Shown here: positions 50,509 to 59,064 of the stretch, one piece after another
Numbering within the stretch: position 1 is the first letter of the stretch
Layout of the letters: every line of letters begins with the position of its first letter
NCBI GenBank assembly: GCA_963791225.1
Contig: CAWBRV010000003.1
Span: forward strand, 1,054,001-1,118,000
DNA: 64,000 nt
Origin: PALSA-612 sp963791225
GTDB taxonomy: Bacteria > Actinomycetota > Thermoleophilia > Gaiellales > Gaiellaceae
Reading direction: 5' to 3'
Notes under the pieces: generated by a model
The model's database searches: none
What the model saw: the letters and a program-made list of their open reading frames with translations, nothing else
Told to the model about the DNA's origin: nothing
Made by a program: the position numbers and the translations under genes

Positions 50509-51743
50509 CCCGAGGCCCCGACGCGCGACGGAGCGCCGTAGCGCTCGAGCACCGGCGGCACGGCGACCGAGCCGTCCTCTTCCTGGAAGTTCTCGATGAT
50601 CGCGATCAGCGTGCGGGCGGTCACCGCCGTCCCGTTCAGCGTATGGACGTGCTCGGGGCCGCGATCTCCGGCGCGGTAGCGCACCTCCAGCCGGCGGGCC
50701 TGGAAGTCGGTCGTGTTCGAGGTCGACGTGATCTCGCGGTAGCGCTGCTGGCCCGGGAACCACGCTTCGATGTCGTACTTCTTGGACGCCGAGGCGCCGA
50801 GGTCGCCGGCGGCGACGTTCACGACGCGGTAGGGGATGCCGAGCTCCTGCACGAGCTCCTCCTCGATCGAGAGCAGGTGCTCGTGCTCCTCACGGGAGTC
50901 CTCGGGACGCGTGAACGAGAACATCTCGACCTTGTCGAACTGGTGCACGCGGAAGATCCCGCGCGTGTCCTTGCCGGCGGCGCCCGCCTCGCGGCGGAAG
51001 CAGGTCGAGTAGCCCGCGTAGCGGATCGGCAGGTCGTCCGCCGCGAGGATCTCCTCCATGTGCAGCCCGGCGAGGGCCACTTCGGACGTGCCCGTGAGGT
51101 AGAGCTCGTCGCGCTCGATGTAGTAGATGTTGACGTCGTCAGTCGGGAGGAAGGCGGTTCCGTACATGGCCTGCTCGCGCACGAGCACGGGCGGCAGCAC
51201 CGGGACGAAGCCCTTCTGGACGAGGCGGTCGAGCGCGAAGCGGTAGAGCGCGAGCTCGATCAGGGCGGCGTCGCCCATGCGGTAGACGAAGCGCGCGCCG
51301 GAGAGCCTCGCCCCGCGCTCCTGGTCGAACCAGCCGAGCCGCGTGCCGATGTCGAGGTGGTCGCGCGGCTCGAACCCGAGGTCGCGGCGCTCGCCAACTT
51401 CGCGGAGCACCTCGGCGTCGTCCTCGTCCCAGCCGTCGGGTGCGGTCGCGTCCGGTGGGTTGGGCACGCGGTCCCAGTAGTGCTGCATGCTCGTCTTCGC
51501 CTGCTCGAGCTCGTCCTCGAGCGTTTTCAGCTCGCCCTTGATCCGCGTCAGCTCCTCGAGCTGCTCCGGCGTCGGCTTGCCCTTGAGCTTCGTGCGGGCA
51601 CGGAGGTCGTCGACCTGGGTCTGCAGCTGACGCCACCGCTCGTCGGCGCGGATCAGCTCGTCGAAGAGCTCCTCGCCGCCCTTGCGCACGAGCGCGGCCC
51701 GGACGACGTCGGGACGCGCGCGCGCTGCCTTGAGGTCGATCAC
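50505..51743 (-). CDS. serS: seryl-tRNA synthetase
   Basis: Class II synthetase that charges tRNA-Ser. 412 residues, normal length. It begins MIDLKAARARPDVVRAALVRKGG, followed by the coiled-coil arm that grips the long variable arm of tRNA-Ser. Motif 2 is YSTCFRREAGAAGKDTRGIFRVHQFDKVEMF, and motif 3 is HTLNGTAVTARTLIAIIENFQEEDGS. GASASKKYDIEAWFPGQQRYREITSTSNTTDFQARR lies between. ATG at 51743. The window also encodes two tRNA-Ser genes. It is followed by the membrane protein at a CTGA overlap. Confidence 0.97.
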   Translation of the reverse strand: MIDLKAARARPDVVRAALVRKGGEELFDELIRADERWRQLQTQVDDLRARTKLKGKPTPEQLEELTRIKGELKTLEDELEQAKTSMQHYWDRVPNPPDATAPDGWDEDDAEVLREVGERRDLGFEPRDHLDIGTRLGWFDQERGARLSGARFVYRMGDAALIELALYRFALDRLVQKGFVPVLPPVLVREQAMYGTAFLPTDDVNIYYIERDELYLTGTSEVALAGLHMEEILAADDLPIRYAGYSTCFRREAGAAGKDTRGIFRVHQFDKVEMFSFTRPEDSREEHEHLLSIEEELVQELGIPYRVVNVAAGDLGASASKKYDIEAWFPGQQRYREITSTSNTTDFQARRLEVRYRAGDRGPEHVHTLNGTAVTARTLIAIIENFQEEDGSVAVPPVLERYGAPSRVGASG

Positions 51744-51862
51744 GCCGATGAGTCTAAGACGTGCGCTTCTCAGAGAGAGGCCAGGCGGTCGTGCACCTGT
51801 GCGGTCCTGGCCAGGTTGTTCTTGCGTTCGTAGCCAGGAGACTAGACCTCAGACGGGCTCGA

Positions 51863-52696
51863 TCACGCCTCCCGGGCCAGGTACGCCTCGATCACCTGTG
51901 CCACGCCTTCCTCGTCCACGGACGGGCACACGAAGTCGGCGATCGCGAGCACCCTCGGGTGCGCGTTCGCGACCGCGATGCCGTAGCCCGCCCACCGGAG
52001 CAGCTCGACGTCGTTCTCGCCGTCGCCGAACGCGACCGACTGCTCGCGCGTGAAGCCGAGCCGGGCGGCGGCGAAGTCGAGCCCCGAGCCCTTGTTCACC
52101 GAGGGGCTCGCGAACTCGAGGAAGTGGGAGAGGGACTTGGAGATGTACAGCCGCCCGCCGAAGCGCGCCTTCATCTCGACCTCGAGCCCGTCGAGCTCGT
52201 GCGGGTCGCCGACGACGACGAGCTTCGTCGGTGCCTTCGGCAGCCACGCGAGGAGATCGCCGACCGGATGGACGGCGAGGTGCTGGAAGCCCGCGTACGC
52301 GTCCGACTCCGGCGTCTCGCGGGCGACGTAGAGCTCGTCGTCGACGTAGACGAGGATCGTGTGGCCGAGCGCCTCGACGGCTGTGATCACCTCGCGCGCC
52401 TCCGGCTCGGGCATCGGCACGTGCCGGAGGAACTCGCCCGTGACCGGGTCGGCGACGACGGCGCCCTGGTAGCAGACGACAGGGTCGGTGATCCCGGCCG
52501 CGAGGGCGTAGCGGCGGACCGACTGGAACATGCGGCCGGTGACGATCAGGACGTGGATCCCCGCCTCCCGCGTCGCCGCGATCGCGGCCTTCGTGCGCGG
52601 GTGCAGGACGGCGTCCTCGCCGATCAGCGTGCGGTCGAGGTCGCACGCGAGCGTGCGGACGCCGCGCGGGAAGTCCGCGGGGAGCGCGACCGTCAG
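51863..52696 (-). CDS. HAD-superfamily phosphatase, Cof/YbjI type
   Basis: A 277-residue HAD hydrolase. LACDLDRTLIGEDAVLHPRTKAAIAATREAGIHVLIVTGR (about 15-54) is motif I and II, while FGDGENDVELLRWAGYGIAVANAHPRVLAIADFV near the end is motif IV. A Cof-type C2 cap lies between (VYVDDELYVARETPE; KLVVVGDPHELDGLEVEMKARFG). The earliest standard ATG (52531) would cut off the catalytic N-terminus. CTG at 52696, overlapping the cytochrome gene's stop, restores it. It acts on sugar or cofactor phosphates in the family. Confidence 0.88.
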   Translation of the reverse strand: MTVALPADFPRGVRTLACDLDRTLIGEDAVLHPRTKAAIAATREAGIHVLIVTGRMFQSVRRYALAAGITDPVVCYQGAVVADPVTGEFLRHVPMPEPEAREVITAVEALGHTILVYVDDELYVARETPESDAYAGFQHLAVHPVGDLLAWLPKAPTKLVVVGDPHELDGLEVEMKARFGGRLYISKSLSHFLEFASPSVNKGSGLDFAAARLGFTREQSVAFGDGENDVELLRWAGYGIAVANAHPRVLAIADFVCPSVDEEGVAQVIEAYLAREA

Positions 52697-53139
52697 GGCT
52701 TCTGGGTCAGGAACGCGACCAGGTCGGCGAGCTGCTGCGGCTTGATCGTGCTGCCGAAGGATGTCGGCATCACGTTCGTCGGGAAGCCGGGCGGCACGTA
52801 CTTCGGAGGCGGGTTCGTGATCGCGCCGGACGTGAACTCCTCGAGCGGCTCACCTGCCTTCTTCGCGTACTCGGGAAGCTGGTCGAGGTCGGGGCCGACC
52901 TTCCCGCTCGAGCCCGCTGGGGTGTAGACGTGGCAGCCGCCGCAGCCGTTCGCGATGAAGACCGGCTTTCCGGCAGCGGCGTTCCCCGTTGCAGTGGTCG
53001 GCGTCGTCTGCTGCGGCACGGTGCCGATGACGGTGTTCGGCGCCGGCGCCGCGACGCCCTTGGAGCCGCAGCCGACGGCGACGCCCAGCGCCAGGAGACA
53101 GGCACCCGAGACGACGATCAGGGCAGGTCGGCGTCGCAT
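52693..53139 (-). CDS. membrane-anchored c-type cytochrome
   Basis: A 148-residue lipoprotein (lipobox cysteine C24 in LGVAVGC) with one heme site CGGCH (C66, C69, H70) and a likely axial methionine M124 (NVMPTSFG). A flexible threonine- and proline-rich linker (VPQQTTPTTATGNAAAG) joins anchor and domain. It should carry electrons outside the membrane. ATG at 53139. The following HAD gene overlaps its stop (CTGA). No oxidase genes are adjacent, so its redox partner is unknown. Confidence 0.9.
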   Translation of the reverse strand: MRRRPALIVVSGACLLALGVAVGCGSKGVAAPAPNTVIGTVPQQTTPTTATGNAAAGKPVFIANGCGGCHVYTPAGSSGKVGPDLDQLPEYAKKAGEPLEEFTSGAITNPPPKYVPPGFPTNVMPTSFGSTIKPQQLADLVAFLTQKP

Positions 53140-53175
53140 CGGCGCGAGTTTATCCGGCCGAGCGGTCGAAGAAAC

Positions 53176-54807
53176 CTATGAACACGCTTTCGGCTTCCCT
53201 CCGGCCATCTCGTCGAGCACCTGGCCCGCGGAGATCCGGAACGTCATCTTCACGGCCCCGGCCCGGCTGGCTCGCAGCCGGATCATCCCGTCCTTCCCGG
53301 CCGCGACGCAACCGGACGACGCGTGCCAGTAGGGCGTGTAGCGCACCGCGATCCGGTAGACGCCGGGGGCGCCGACGTGGAGAGTCATCCCGTCCTCGCG
53401 CATCGAGACGATCCGGGACGGTCCCGGCCCGGTCGCGATCGGGTGCGGCGAGGGCACCTCGTAGATGGTGAGCGTCGGCGTCGCAAGAACGATCGGCAGC
53501 AGCAGCCGCCCGCCCTGGAGCAGGTCGCTCTCCGCATCGGCGCTGTAGTCCGGCGGCGCGGTCGTGAGCACGACGTAGCGGACGCCGAGGCCGCGCAGCC
53601 AGGCGAGATAGGCCTTCGGGCCGAAGTGGCCGTAGAGGATCGAGTTCTGCGGGAAGTCGTCCTGCCGGTACCAGCCGCGGGCGAGCGGGATCCCCGCCCG
53701 GGGCAGGTAGTAGGCCGGCCAGTGGCCGCTCGTGTCCACGGCCTCGACCCGGTAGGACGGTGTCAGGTGCCCGTGCAGGTACGTGATCGCCGGCGCCCAG
53801 TACGTCGCGCTCGCGGAGGGGTCGCCGCTGATCGCCGCCACGCTCCCGACCAGCGGCGAGATGTTCCAGGACAGCGCGAGGCCGAGGGCGACGAACGCGA
53901 GCAGGCGCGGCCGCCACTCGCGGAGCGTGAGCAGGAGGACGGCGATCGGGACGGCCACGTAGCGCACCCGGAGCACGTTGTCGCCGAGCGCCGAGGGCAC
54001 GAGGTAGGCGACGATGCAGCCGAGCGCATACACGGGGAAGACGAACCGGAGCAGTCGCGAGCCTTCGATTCGCCAGCTGAGGACGACGCCGAAGCCGCAG
54101 AAGACGAACGCCCCGAGCAGCTCCCAGATCGAGAACGGGTAGCGGCCGTCGTTCGGGAACACGCGCCAGAGCGCGACCTCGAGGAGCCCGAGCGTGACGA
54201 TCGCGAGACCGGCGCCGAGCAGCGTCCTCCGCTCCGTCCGCCGGCCGATCGCGAGCCCTGCGAGCACGAGCGCGAGCAGGAGGAACGCGAGCGGGCTCGC
54301 CGCGACGGTGAGGACGGCGAGCGCCGCGAAGCGCCACAGGTGCCGCCGCTGCAAGGCGACGATGGCCAGCAGTGCCAGTGCAGCGCCGAGCGCGAACGGG
54401 AAGGCGGCGTTCAGCACCGTGGCGGCCCAGGCGACGGCGAAGGCCCGGCTCGACCAGCGCGCCCTCACGCCCCACTGCCGCAGGACGACGACGGCGAAGG
54501 CGAGCGACGCGGCGGAGATCGTGGCCACGGCCAGGAGCCGGATGCCGAGCCAGGCGGCGAGCGGGTAGTAGATCAGGCTGTAGGTGATGAAGCTGTAGCG
54601 CCCCGCGTACCAGAAGTTGTTCCAGAACGCGAAGCCGTGCTGCAGGAAGACCGCCCGCTGGTAGACGTGCGCGGCGAAGTCGCTGCCGGGCGGACCCGCC
54701 CAGACGAGAACGGCGGACAGGATCGCGGCACCGCCGCTCGCGACGAGCACTTCCCGGGTCAGCGCGGACGGGCGCAGGGTTGCCCCCTGAGCTGTCACGG
54801 CCTGCAC
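53176..54807 (-). CDS. multi-span membrane protein, possible GT-C-type
   Basis: A membrane protein of about 543 residues with some 12 hydrophobic segments. WAGPPGSDFAAHVYQRAVFLQHGFAFWNNFWYAGRYSFITYSLIYYPLAAWLG occurs near residue 30, an outer-loop pattern like GT-C or oligosaccharyl-type enzymes (D followed by H and aromatic residues). A soluble beta-rich C-terminal part follows (MTLHVGAPGVYRIAVRYTPYWHASSGC). GTG at 54807 or 54798 begins the frame; an upstream extension is low-complexity. Family cannot be named with certainty. Confidence 0.7.
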   Translation of the reverse strand: MQAVTAQGATLRPSALTREVLVASGGAAILSAVLVWAGPPGSDFAAHVYQRAVFLQHGFAFWNNFWYAGRYSFITYSLIYYPLAAWLGIRLLAVATISAASLAFAVVVLRQWGVRARWSSRAFAVAWAATVLNAAFPFALGAALALLAIVALQRRHLWRFAALAVLTVAASPLAFLLLALVLAGLAIGRRTERRTLLGAGLAIVTLGLLEVALWRVFPNDGRYPFSIWELLGAFVFCGFGVVLSWRIEGSRLLRFVFPVYALGCIVAYLVPSALGDNVLRVRYVAVPIAVLLLTLREWRPRLLAFVALGLALSWNISPLVGSVAAISGDPSASATYWAPAITYLHGHLTPSYRVEAVDTSGHWPAYYLPRAGIPLARGWYRQDDFPQNSILYGHFGPKAYLAWLRGLGVRYVVLTTAPPDYSADAESDLLQGGRLLLPIVLATPTLTIYEVPSPHPIATGPGPSRIVSMREDGMTLHVGAPGVYRIAVRYTPYWHASSGCVAAGKDGMIRLRASRAGAVKMTFRISAGQVLDEMAGGKPKACS

Positions 54808-54869
54808 GCTATCGCTCCCGGGCTTGCCGTGGGCGCCGAACACACGAGGAAGTAGGATCGCGCGACCCG

Positions 54870-55025
54870 ATGCGGACGCGTTACCTCTACCTGGCGGCGG
54901 CGGTCTGCTACACGGCGCTCGGCATCTACAACCAGAACTACATCTACTCGGTGTTCGAGGGCGCGGCCTTCCTCTGCCTCTTCGTCGTCGGGATCCCGGC
55001 GCTCGTCCGGAGGCTGCGTCGATGA
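54870..55025 (+). CDS. 51-residue membrane protein
   Basis: A small ORF with two hydrophobic stretches (YLYLAAAVCYTALGIYNQNYIY; GAAFLCLFVVGIPALV) and a basic end RRLRR. ATG at 54870 has AGGAAGTAGGA upstream. Its stop overlaps the ATG of the next gene (ATGA), so the two are co-translated. No family known. Confidence 0.65.
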   Translation: MRTRYLYLAAAVCYTALGIYNQNYIYSVFEGAAFLCLFVVGIPALVRRLRR

Positions 55026-55900
55026 GCTGGGCAGCCCACGACCTCGAGCCGTACGTGATCCAGAAGCATGGCGGCAAGAAGATCGCCTTCATGGCCCTGC
55101 TCGCCGGCTCGTACGCGCCTGACATGTTCACGAAGTGGTTCGTGTACGGGGTGGGGTTCTTCGGGCACGAGGTGAAGGCGAGCAACCCGGCGCAGTTCCA
55201 CCGCGGCTGGCCCGGCTTCGGGTTCACGCACTCGCTCGTCTTCGGCGTCCTGCTCTCGCTCGCCATCTACGGCGTCTGGCGCAAGCCGGTGATCGCCTAC
55301 AGCTTCCTGATCGGCCAGTTTGCTCACTCGCTGACCGACACGGGCGACACGGTCGGCACGATGCTGTTCTTCCCGTTCACGACACACCTGTTCTCGGTCG
55401 GAGCATGGGCGTACGCGGGCGAGCTCGGCCGCCAGGTCGACGCCGGCGCCTACTTCAGCGGGCTCGGCTTCATCTGGGACCTGGTCTGGCTCGTCTGGGC
55501 GGTCATCAGCTGGCGGGTGTTGACGCGGGACTACTTCCACGGCACCGTCCTCCAGGGCGACCCGTTCTACAAGTGGGCGGGCGTGACGCTGTCGGCGGGA
55601 CTGCTGATCGCCGTCTACCGCGCCGCGTTCTTCTACGGGGCGTGCCGCTGGGTCGCATGGACGGTCTGGGCGCACGTCGTGCACGCCTTTCCGCTCGACC
55701 TCTCGTGGGGCGGGCCGCACTGGGTGAAGGCAGTGCACTCTTCCCAGCTGAACGCCATGGCAAACTGCCCCTGCCCGATGTGCAGGACGAACCGGCCCAC
55801 GTATCTCGCTTACGGGTTCATCATCGTCTGCGTCAGGATCAAGAAGCTCCGCCAGCGTGTTGTGCCGGCGGCGAAGCTGCTCCTCTCCCGTCAGGAGTAG
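55022..55900 (+). CDS. YdjM/DUF457-like membrane protein (predicted metal-dependent hydrolase)
   Basis: A 292-residue membrane protein. AAHDLEPYVIQKHGGKKIAFMALLAGSYAPDMFTKW begins with the H and D positions expected for the LexA-bound, metal-dependent hydrolase (DUF457/YdjM) fold. HRGWPGFGFTHSLVFGVLLS and FAHSLTDTGDTVGTMLFFPFTTHLFS supply further H and D residues around membrane helices. A C-P-C-P-M-C cluster (CPCPMCRT) near residue 250 is an extra, possibly metal-binding site. ATG at 55022 overlaps the small ORF before it. Substrate unknown. Confidence 0.75.
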   Translation: MSWAAHDLEPYVIQKHGGKKIAFMALLAGSYAPDMFTKWFVYGVGFFGHEVKASNPAQFHRGWPGFGFTHSLVFGVLLSLAIYGVWRKPVIAYSFLIGQFAHSLTDTGDTVGTMLFFPFTTHLFSVGAWAYAGELGRQVDAGAYFSGLGFIWDLVWLVWAVISWRVLTRDYFHGTVLQGDPFYKWAGVTLSAGLLIAVYRAAFFYGACRWVAWTVWAHVVHAFPLDLSWGGPHWVKAVHSSQLNAMANCPCPMCRTNRPTYLAYGFIIVCVRIKKLRQRVVPAAKLLLSRQE

Positions 55901-55906
55901 CCCTTT

Positions 55907-56971
55907 TTATCCAGGCAGCTCGTTGCGGCGCCAGTACCAAGCGACGCCGAAGTACGCCGCCGCCGCGAACGCGTAGCCGGCGAGCAGGTCGACGACGTAG
56001 TGGTCGCCCGTGTACACGCGCACGAAGGAGAGTGCGAGCGGGTAGAGGGCCGCCGGGATGATCACGAACCAGCGCCACCGCTTCCGCCACACGAGGCCGG
56101 CGACGAAGAGGAAGCAGAGCATCGCGTAACCGCCGTGGAGCGACGGGATGGCGGCGTAGGGGTTCGACTGGATGAGGGCCGAGAAGGAGAACTTCGACGA
56201 GACGGCCGACCACACGTTGTCGTTGATCTCGGTGACCGTCGGCGTGAGCAGCGTCTTCCCGGCGGCCCACGGCGGCGCGGCGGGGAAGATCAGGAAGGTC
56301 AGCGCTGACGCGAACGAGAGGACGAGCATGCTCGAGGCGAAGCGGAAGAAGAGCGCCCGCCGTTTCAGCCATAGCGCGAAGGCGAGGAGGGGCGGGACGA
56401 CGAAGTGCAGCTTCCCGACGTCGACGAGCAGGTGGTCGTACCACTGGAATGACCCGGTCCAGAACCACTTCTGCAGCTCGACGGTCGGGACGTGGCCGGC
56501 GAAGAGCCACTTGTCCAGGTTCAGCTGTGGCGTGTAGAAGGGCTCGGGCCGGATCACGTGCGCGACCCCGCGCAGCTCCGAGTAGAGCAGGATCAGGACG
56601 GCGAAGATCCCGAAGTCCTTCAGGTAGACGCGTCCGCGGCGGAGCACGAGCGCCGGTACGAGCAGGATCAGCAGATAGCGGTCGGTCGTGATCGAGAGCC
56701 CGAAGAGGAAGATCGCGACCGCGAGCGTCCCGGCGAGCACGGTGAGCGTGATCGCGAGCAGGCGGCGGTCGAGATCGGCCCGGGGCGGCCCCCAGCGCTC
56801 GCGGCGGAGGCGCCGCCGCTCGATCTGCTCCGGCGTGAGCGGCTGCCGCTCGCGCGGCGTGCGCCAGGGTAGGGCGATGCCGCCGGGACGCGGAAGCGCA
56901 ACGGCGCCGTCGCCGCCGACCTCGGCCTCGACCGACCAGACGGGCTCGCGCTCGTCCTGGCGGTCGCTCAT
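55907..56971 (-). CDS. PAP2-superfamily membrane phosphatase (AUR1/inositol phosphotransferase-like)
   Basis: A 354-residue membrane enzyme with about six to seven spans. The acid phosphatase signature is present: AAIPSLHGGYAM (S-x-H) and FVRVYTGDHYVVDLLAGYAF (G-D-H-Y-x-x-D), near residues 272-330. The first part, MSDRQDEREPVW through RWGPPRADLDRR, is a hydrophilic cytoplasmic tail. The domain type is the one found in inositol-phosphoceramide synthase-like and lipid phosphotransferases. ATG at 56971 is clear. The converging YdjM-like gene ends 6 bp away. Confidence 0.9.
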   Translation of the reverse strand: MSDRQDEREPVWSVEAEVGGDGAVALPRPGGIALPWRTPRERQPLTPEQIERRRLRRERWGPPRADLDRRLLAITLTVLAGTLAVAIFLFGLSITTDRYLLILLVPALVLRRGRVYLKDFGIFAVLILLYSELRGVAHVIRPEPFYTPQLNLDKWLFAGHVPTVELQKWFWTGSFQWYDHLLVDVGKLHFVVPPLLAFALWLKRRALFFRFASSMLVLSFASALTFLIFPAAPPWAAGKTLLTPTVTEINDNVWSAVSSKFSFSALIQSNPYAAIPSLHGGYAMLCFLFVAGLVWRKRWRWFVIIPAALYPLALSFVRVYTGDHYVVDLLAGYAFAAAAYFGVAWYWRRNELPG

Positions 56972-57101
56972 CTTGCTCTCGACGCTGCCGTGCTCACGGC
57001 AGGCTTCGTCTCCTCGACGTCATCAACGCTCCCCACGGAGGGGTGGCCTCCGCGCGGGCGATCCTACCGCGTCTCGGGCGCCGCGCGCGACGGCCTCTGG
57101 T

Positions 57102-57446
57102 TCAGCCGAACGGGCGGTACTCGATGTAGTAGCCGAGCCCGGCGACGAGGAAGGTCGCGACGCCGGCCGCGAGCCCGAGGAAGATCGCGACCACGCCTCG
57201 CTCGACCGCGGCGACGACACCGCGCCGCTCGTGGGGAAGCGCCTCGAGCGCGAGCGCGTAGACGAGGAGCCCGCTGGCCGCGATCAGCACCGCACCGACC
57301 CATGTGCCGCGCTGCGTTCCGCCCCAGATCGTCCACGCCAGGACCGCGCAGACAGACGTGGTCGCGGGCAGCATCCAAACCCACCAGGGGAGGCGGTGAC
57401 TCGTGGCCACGCTCTGAGTGTAGGAGCCGTTTCGGAGGAGGGCCAT
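57102..57446 (-). CDS. small membrane protein, unknown
   Basis: A 114-residue protein with three hydrophobic spans (WWVWMLPATTSVCAVLAWTIW; WVGAVLIAASGLLVYALAL; GVVAIFLGLAAGVATFLVAGLGYYIEY). The start is taken at ATG 57446, which gives MALLRNGSYTQSVATSHRLPW. The longer frame adds a basic, unconserved-looking head. No family recognised. It diverges from the MBL gene with 55 bp between. Confidence 0.7.
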   Translation of the reverse strand: MALLRNGSYTQSVATSHRLPWWVWMLPATTSVCAVLAWTIWGGTQRGTWVGAVLIAASGLLVYALALEALPHERRGVVAAVERGVVAIFLGLAAGVATFLVAGLGYYIEYRPFG

Positions 57447-57501
57447 GTCCTGCAGGCGGGTCGTTCGTCGCGACCCGGGTCGTGACAAGTAGCCTCCCGG
57501 C

Positions 57502-58170
57502 GTGATCGTCGAGCGCAGCATGGATGCGGGCTGGCTCTCGAACGCCTACCTCGTGTACGACGAGCCGGGCGGAACGGCGGTGTTCGTCGATTCGGGCGCG
57601 CCGCTCGAGCCGCTCCTCGCCACGGTCGAGCGCGAGCGCCTCACGGTCACCCACCTGTTGACGACCCACTCGCACCACGACCACGTGGCGGGTGACGACG
57701 AGCTCGTCTCCCGGTTCGGCGTCCCGATCGTGAAGGGGAGCCTGGAGACGGGCGCGCTCTCGTTCGAGGCCCTGCCGACGCCGGGCCACTCCGACGACAT
57801 GCTCGCGTTCGTGGTCAACGGCGAGGGCGTGTTCACGGGCGACACGCTGTTCAAGGACGCGGTCGGAGGCGGCGACTACGCGCGGATCCGCGCCTCGGTG
57901 ATGGACGTGCTGATGGCGCTCCCGCACGACATGCCCGTGTATCCCGGCCACACCGACGAGACGACGATCGGCCGCGAGTGGGAGCGCAACCCGTTCGTGA
58001 GCGTCTGGCGCGGCGCCGCCCCCGAGGGCACCGATCCTTGCCGCGTCAACGGCGAGGACGCGACGCTTGTCGTCTGGTCGCCCGACTACGACGGCAAGGG
58101 CAAGGCGTGGGTGCGGTTCGCGGACGCGCGCGACGCGATCGTGGGCGGCTCGCGCGTGGAGCGCCTGTGA
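57502..58170 (+). CDS. MBL-fold metallo-hydrolase (glyoxalase II-like)
   Basis: A 222-residue metallo-beta-lactamase-fold enzyme. The metal motif THSHHDHVAG has H56, H58, D60 and H61. GHSDDML supplies the next histidine (about residue 92), GVFTGDTLFKDAVGGGDYARI the aspartate and PVYPGHTDETTIG the last histidine. This set is normal for thiolester hydrolases. GTG at 57502 is the start. It overlaps the next gene (TGATG), an F420-type oxidoreductase, so the two probably act in one pathway. Confidence 0.92.
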   Translation: MIVERSMDAGWLSNAYLVYDEPGGTAVFVDSGAPLEPLLATVERERLTVTHLLTTHSHHDHVAGDDELVSRFGVPIVKGSLETGALSFEALPTPGHSDDMLAFVVNGEGVFTGDTLFKDAVGGGDYARIRASVMDVLMALPHDMPVYPGHTDETTIGREWERNPFVSVWRGAAPEGTDPCRVNGEDATLVVWSPDYDGKGKAWVRFADARDAIVGGSRVERL

Positions 58171-59042
58171 TGGCCCAGCTCGGCGCTGTCTTCCCGCAGA
58201 CCGAGATCGGCCCCGATCCGGCCGCCGTCCGGGCCTACGCCGAGGGCGTCCAGGAGCTCGGCTTCGCCCACCTGATGGCGTACGACCACGTCCTCGGCGC
58301 CGACCGCGACACTCACACGCACCTGACCGGGCCGTACCGCGCGGAGGATCAGTTCCACGAGATCCTCGTTCTCTTCGGGTACCTCGCCGCGATCGTCCCG
58401 GGGATGGAGCTCGTCACCGGGGTCGTGATCGCCCCGCAGCGGCAGGCGGCGCTGCTCGCGAAGCAGGCGGCGGAGATCGACCTCCTCACCGGCGGTCGCT
58501 TCCGGCTCGGGCTCGGCATCGGCTGGAACGACGTCGAGTACGAGGCGCTCGGGATGGACTTCTCGAACCGCGGCCGCCGTCTCGAGGAGCAGATCGAGCT
58601 GATGCGCAGGCTCTGGACCGAGCCGGTGTTCGACTTCGAGGGGCGCTGGCACACGGTCACGGCCGCCGGCATCAACCCGCTGCCGGTGCAGCGGCCGATC
58701 CCGATCTGGATCGGCGGCTCCGCGGAGCGAGCACTGCGCAGGGCAGCGGTGTCGGCAGACGGCCTCTTCCCGCAGCGGCCGCTCGACGCAGGCTGGCCCG
58801 CGACGCTCGAGCAGATGCGCGAGTGGGCGACGGAGGCCGGGCGCGACTGGGACGCGTTCGGGATCGACCAGCGGATCTCCCTCGCCGAGCACGACCCGGA
58901 CGGCTGGCGGGGCGTGGCCGAGGAGTGGCTTGGCCTCGGCGCGACGCATCTGACGCTCGTCACGACGGGCGGGAGCCTGGCCGGTCCCGACGCGCATCTC
59001 GAGCGGCTGCGCGAGGGGCTCGATGCCCTGGCCGGGCTGTGA
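58170..59042 (+). CDS. LLM-class F420-dependent oxidoreductase
   Basis: A 290-residue luciferase-like TIM-barrel. It starts LGAVFPQTEIGPDPAAVRAYAEGVQELGFAHLMAYDHVLGAD, then LVTGVVIAPQRQAALLAKQAAEIDLLTGGRFRLGLGIGWNDVEYEALG (about residues 78-125). PIPIWIGGSAERALRRAAVSADGLFP completes the flavin-type site. F420 is the usual cofactor in this branch. ATG at 58170 overlaps the MBL gene's stop. It is one of three similar proteins in the window, but not a recent duplicate of the others. Confidence 0.92.
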   Translation: MAQLGAVFPQTEIGPDPAAVRAYAEGVQELGFAHLMAYDHVLGADRDTHTHLTGPYRAEDQFHEILVLFGYLAAIVPGMELVTGVVIAPQRQAALLAKQAAEIDLLTGGRFRLGLGIGWNDVEYEALGMDFSNRGRRLEEQIELMRRLWTEPVFDFEGRWHTVTAAGINPLPVQRPIPIWIGGSAERALRRAAVSADGLFPQRPLDAGWPATLEQMREWATEAGRDWDAFGIDQRISLAEHDPDGWRGVAEEWLGLGATHLTLVTTGGSLAGPDAHLERLREGLDALAGL

Positions 59043-59064
59043 CGCGCGGGCTACCCTGCGCCGT

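Noticed and set aside
48193..50541. A 782-residue plus-strand frame rich in Arg, Glu and Asp
   Set aside because: It is the shadow of glutamate decarboxylase and the membrane protein on the other strand; composition is low-complexity and no ribosome site is present.
53323..54855. A 510-residue plus-strand frame
   Set aside because: Antisense to the multi-span membrane protein at 53176-54807; charged low-complexity sequence typical of shadows.
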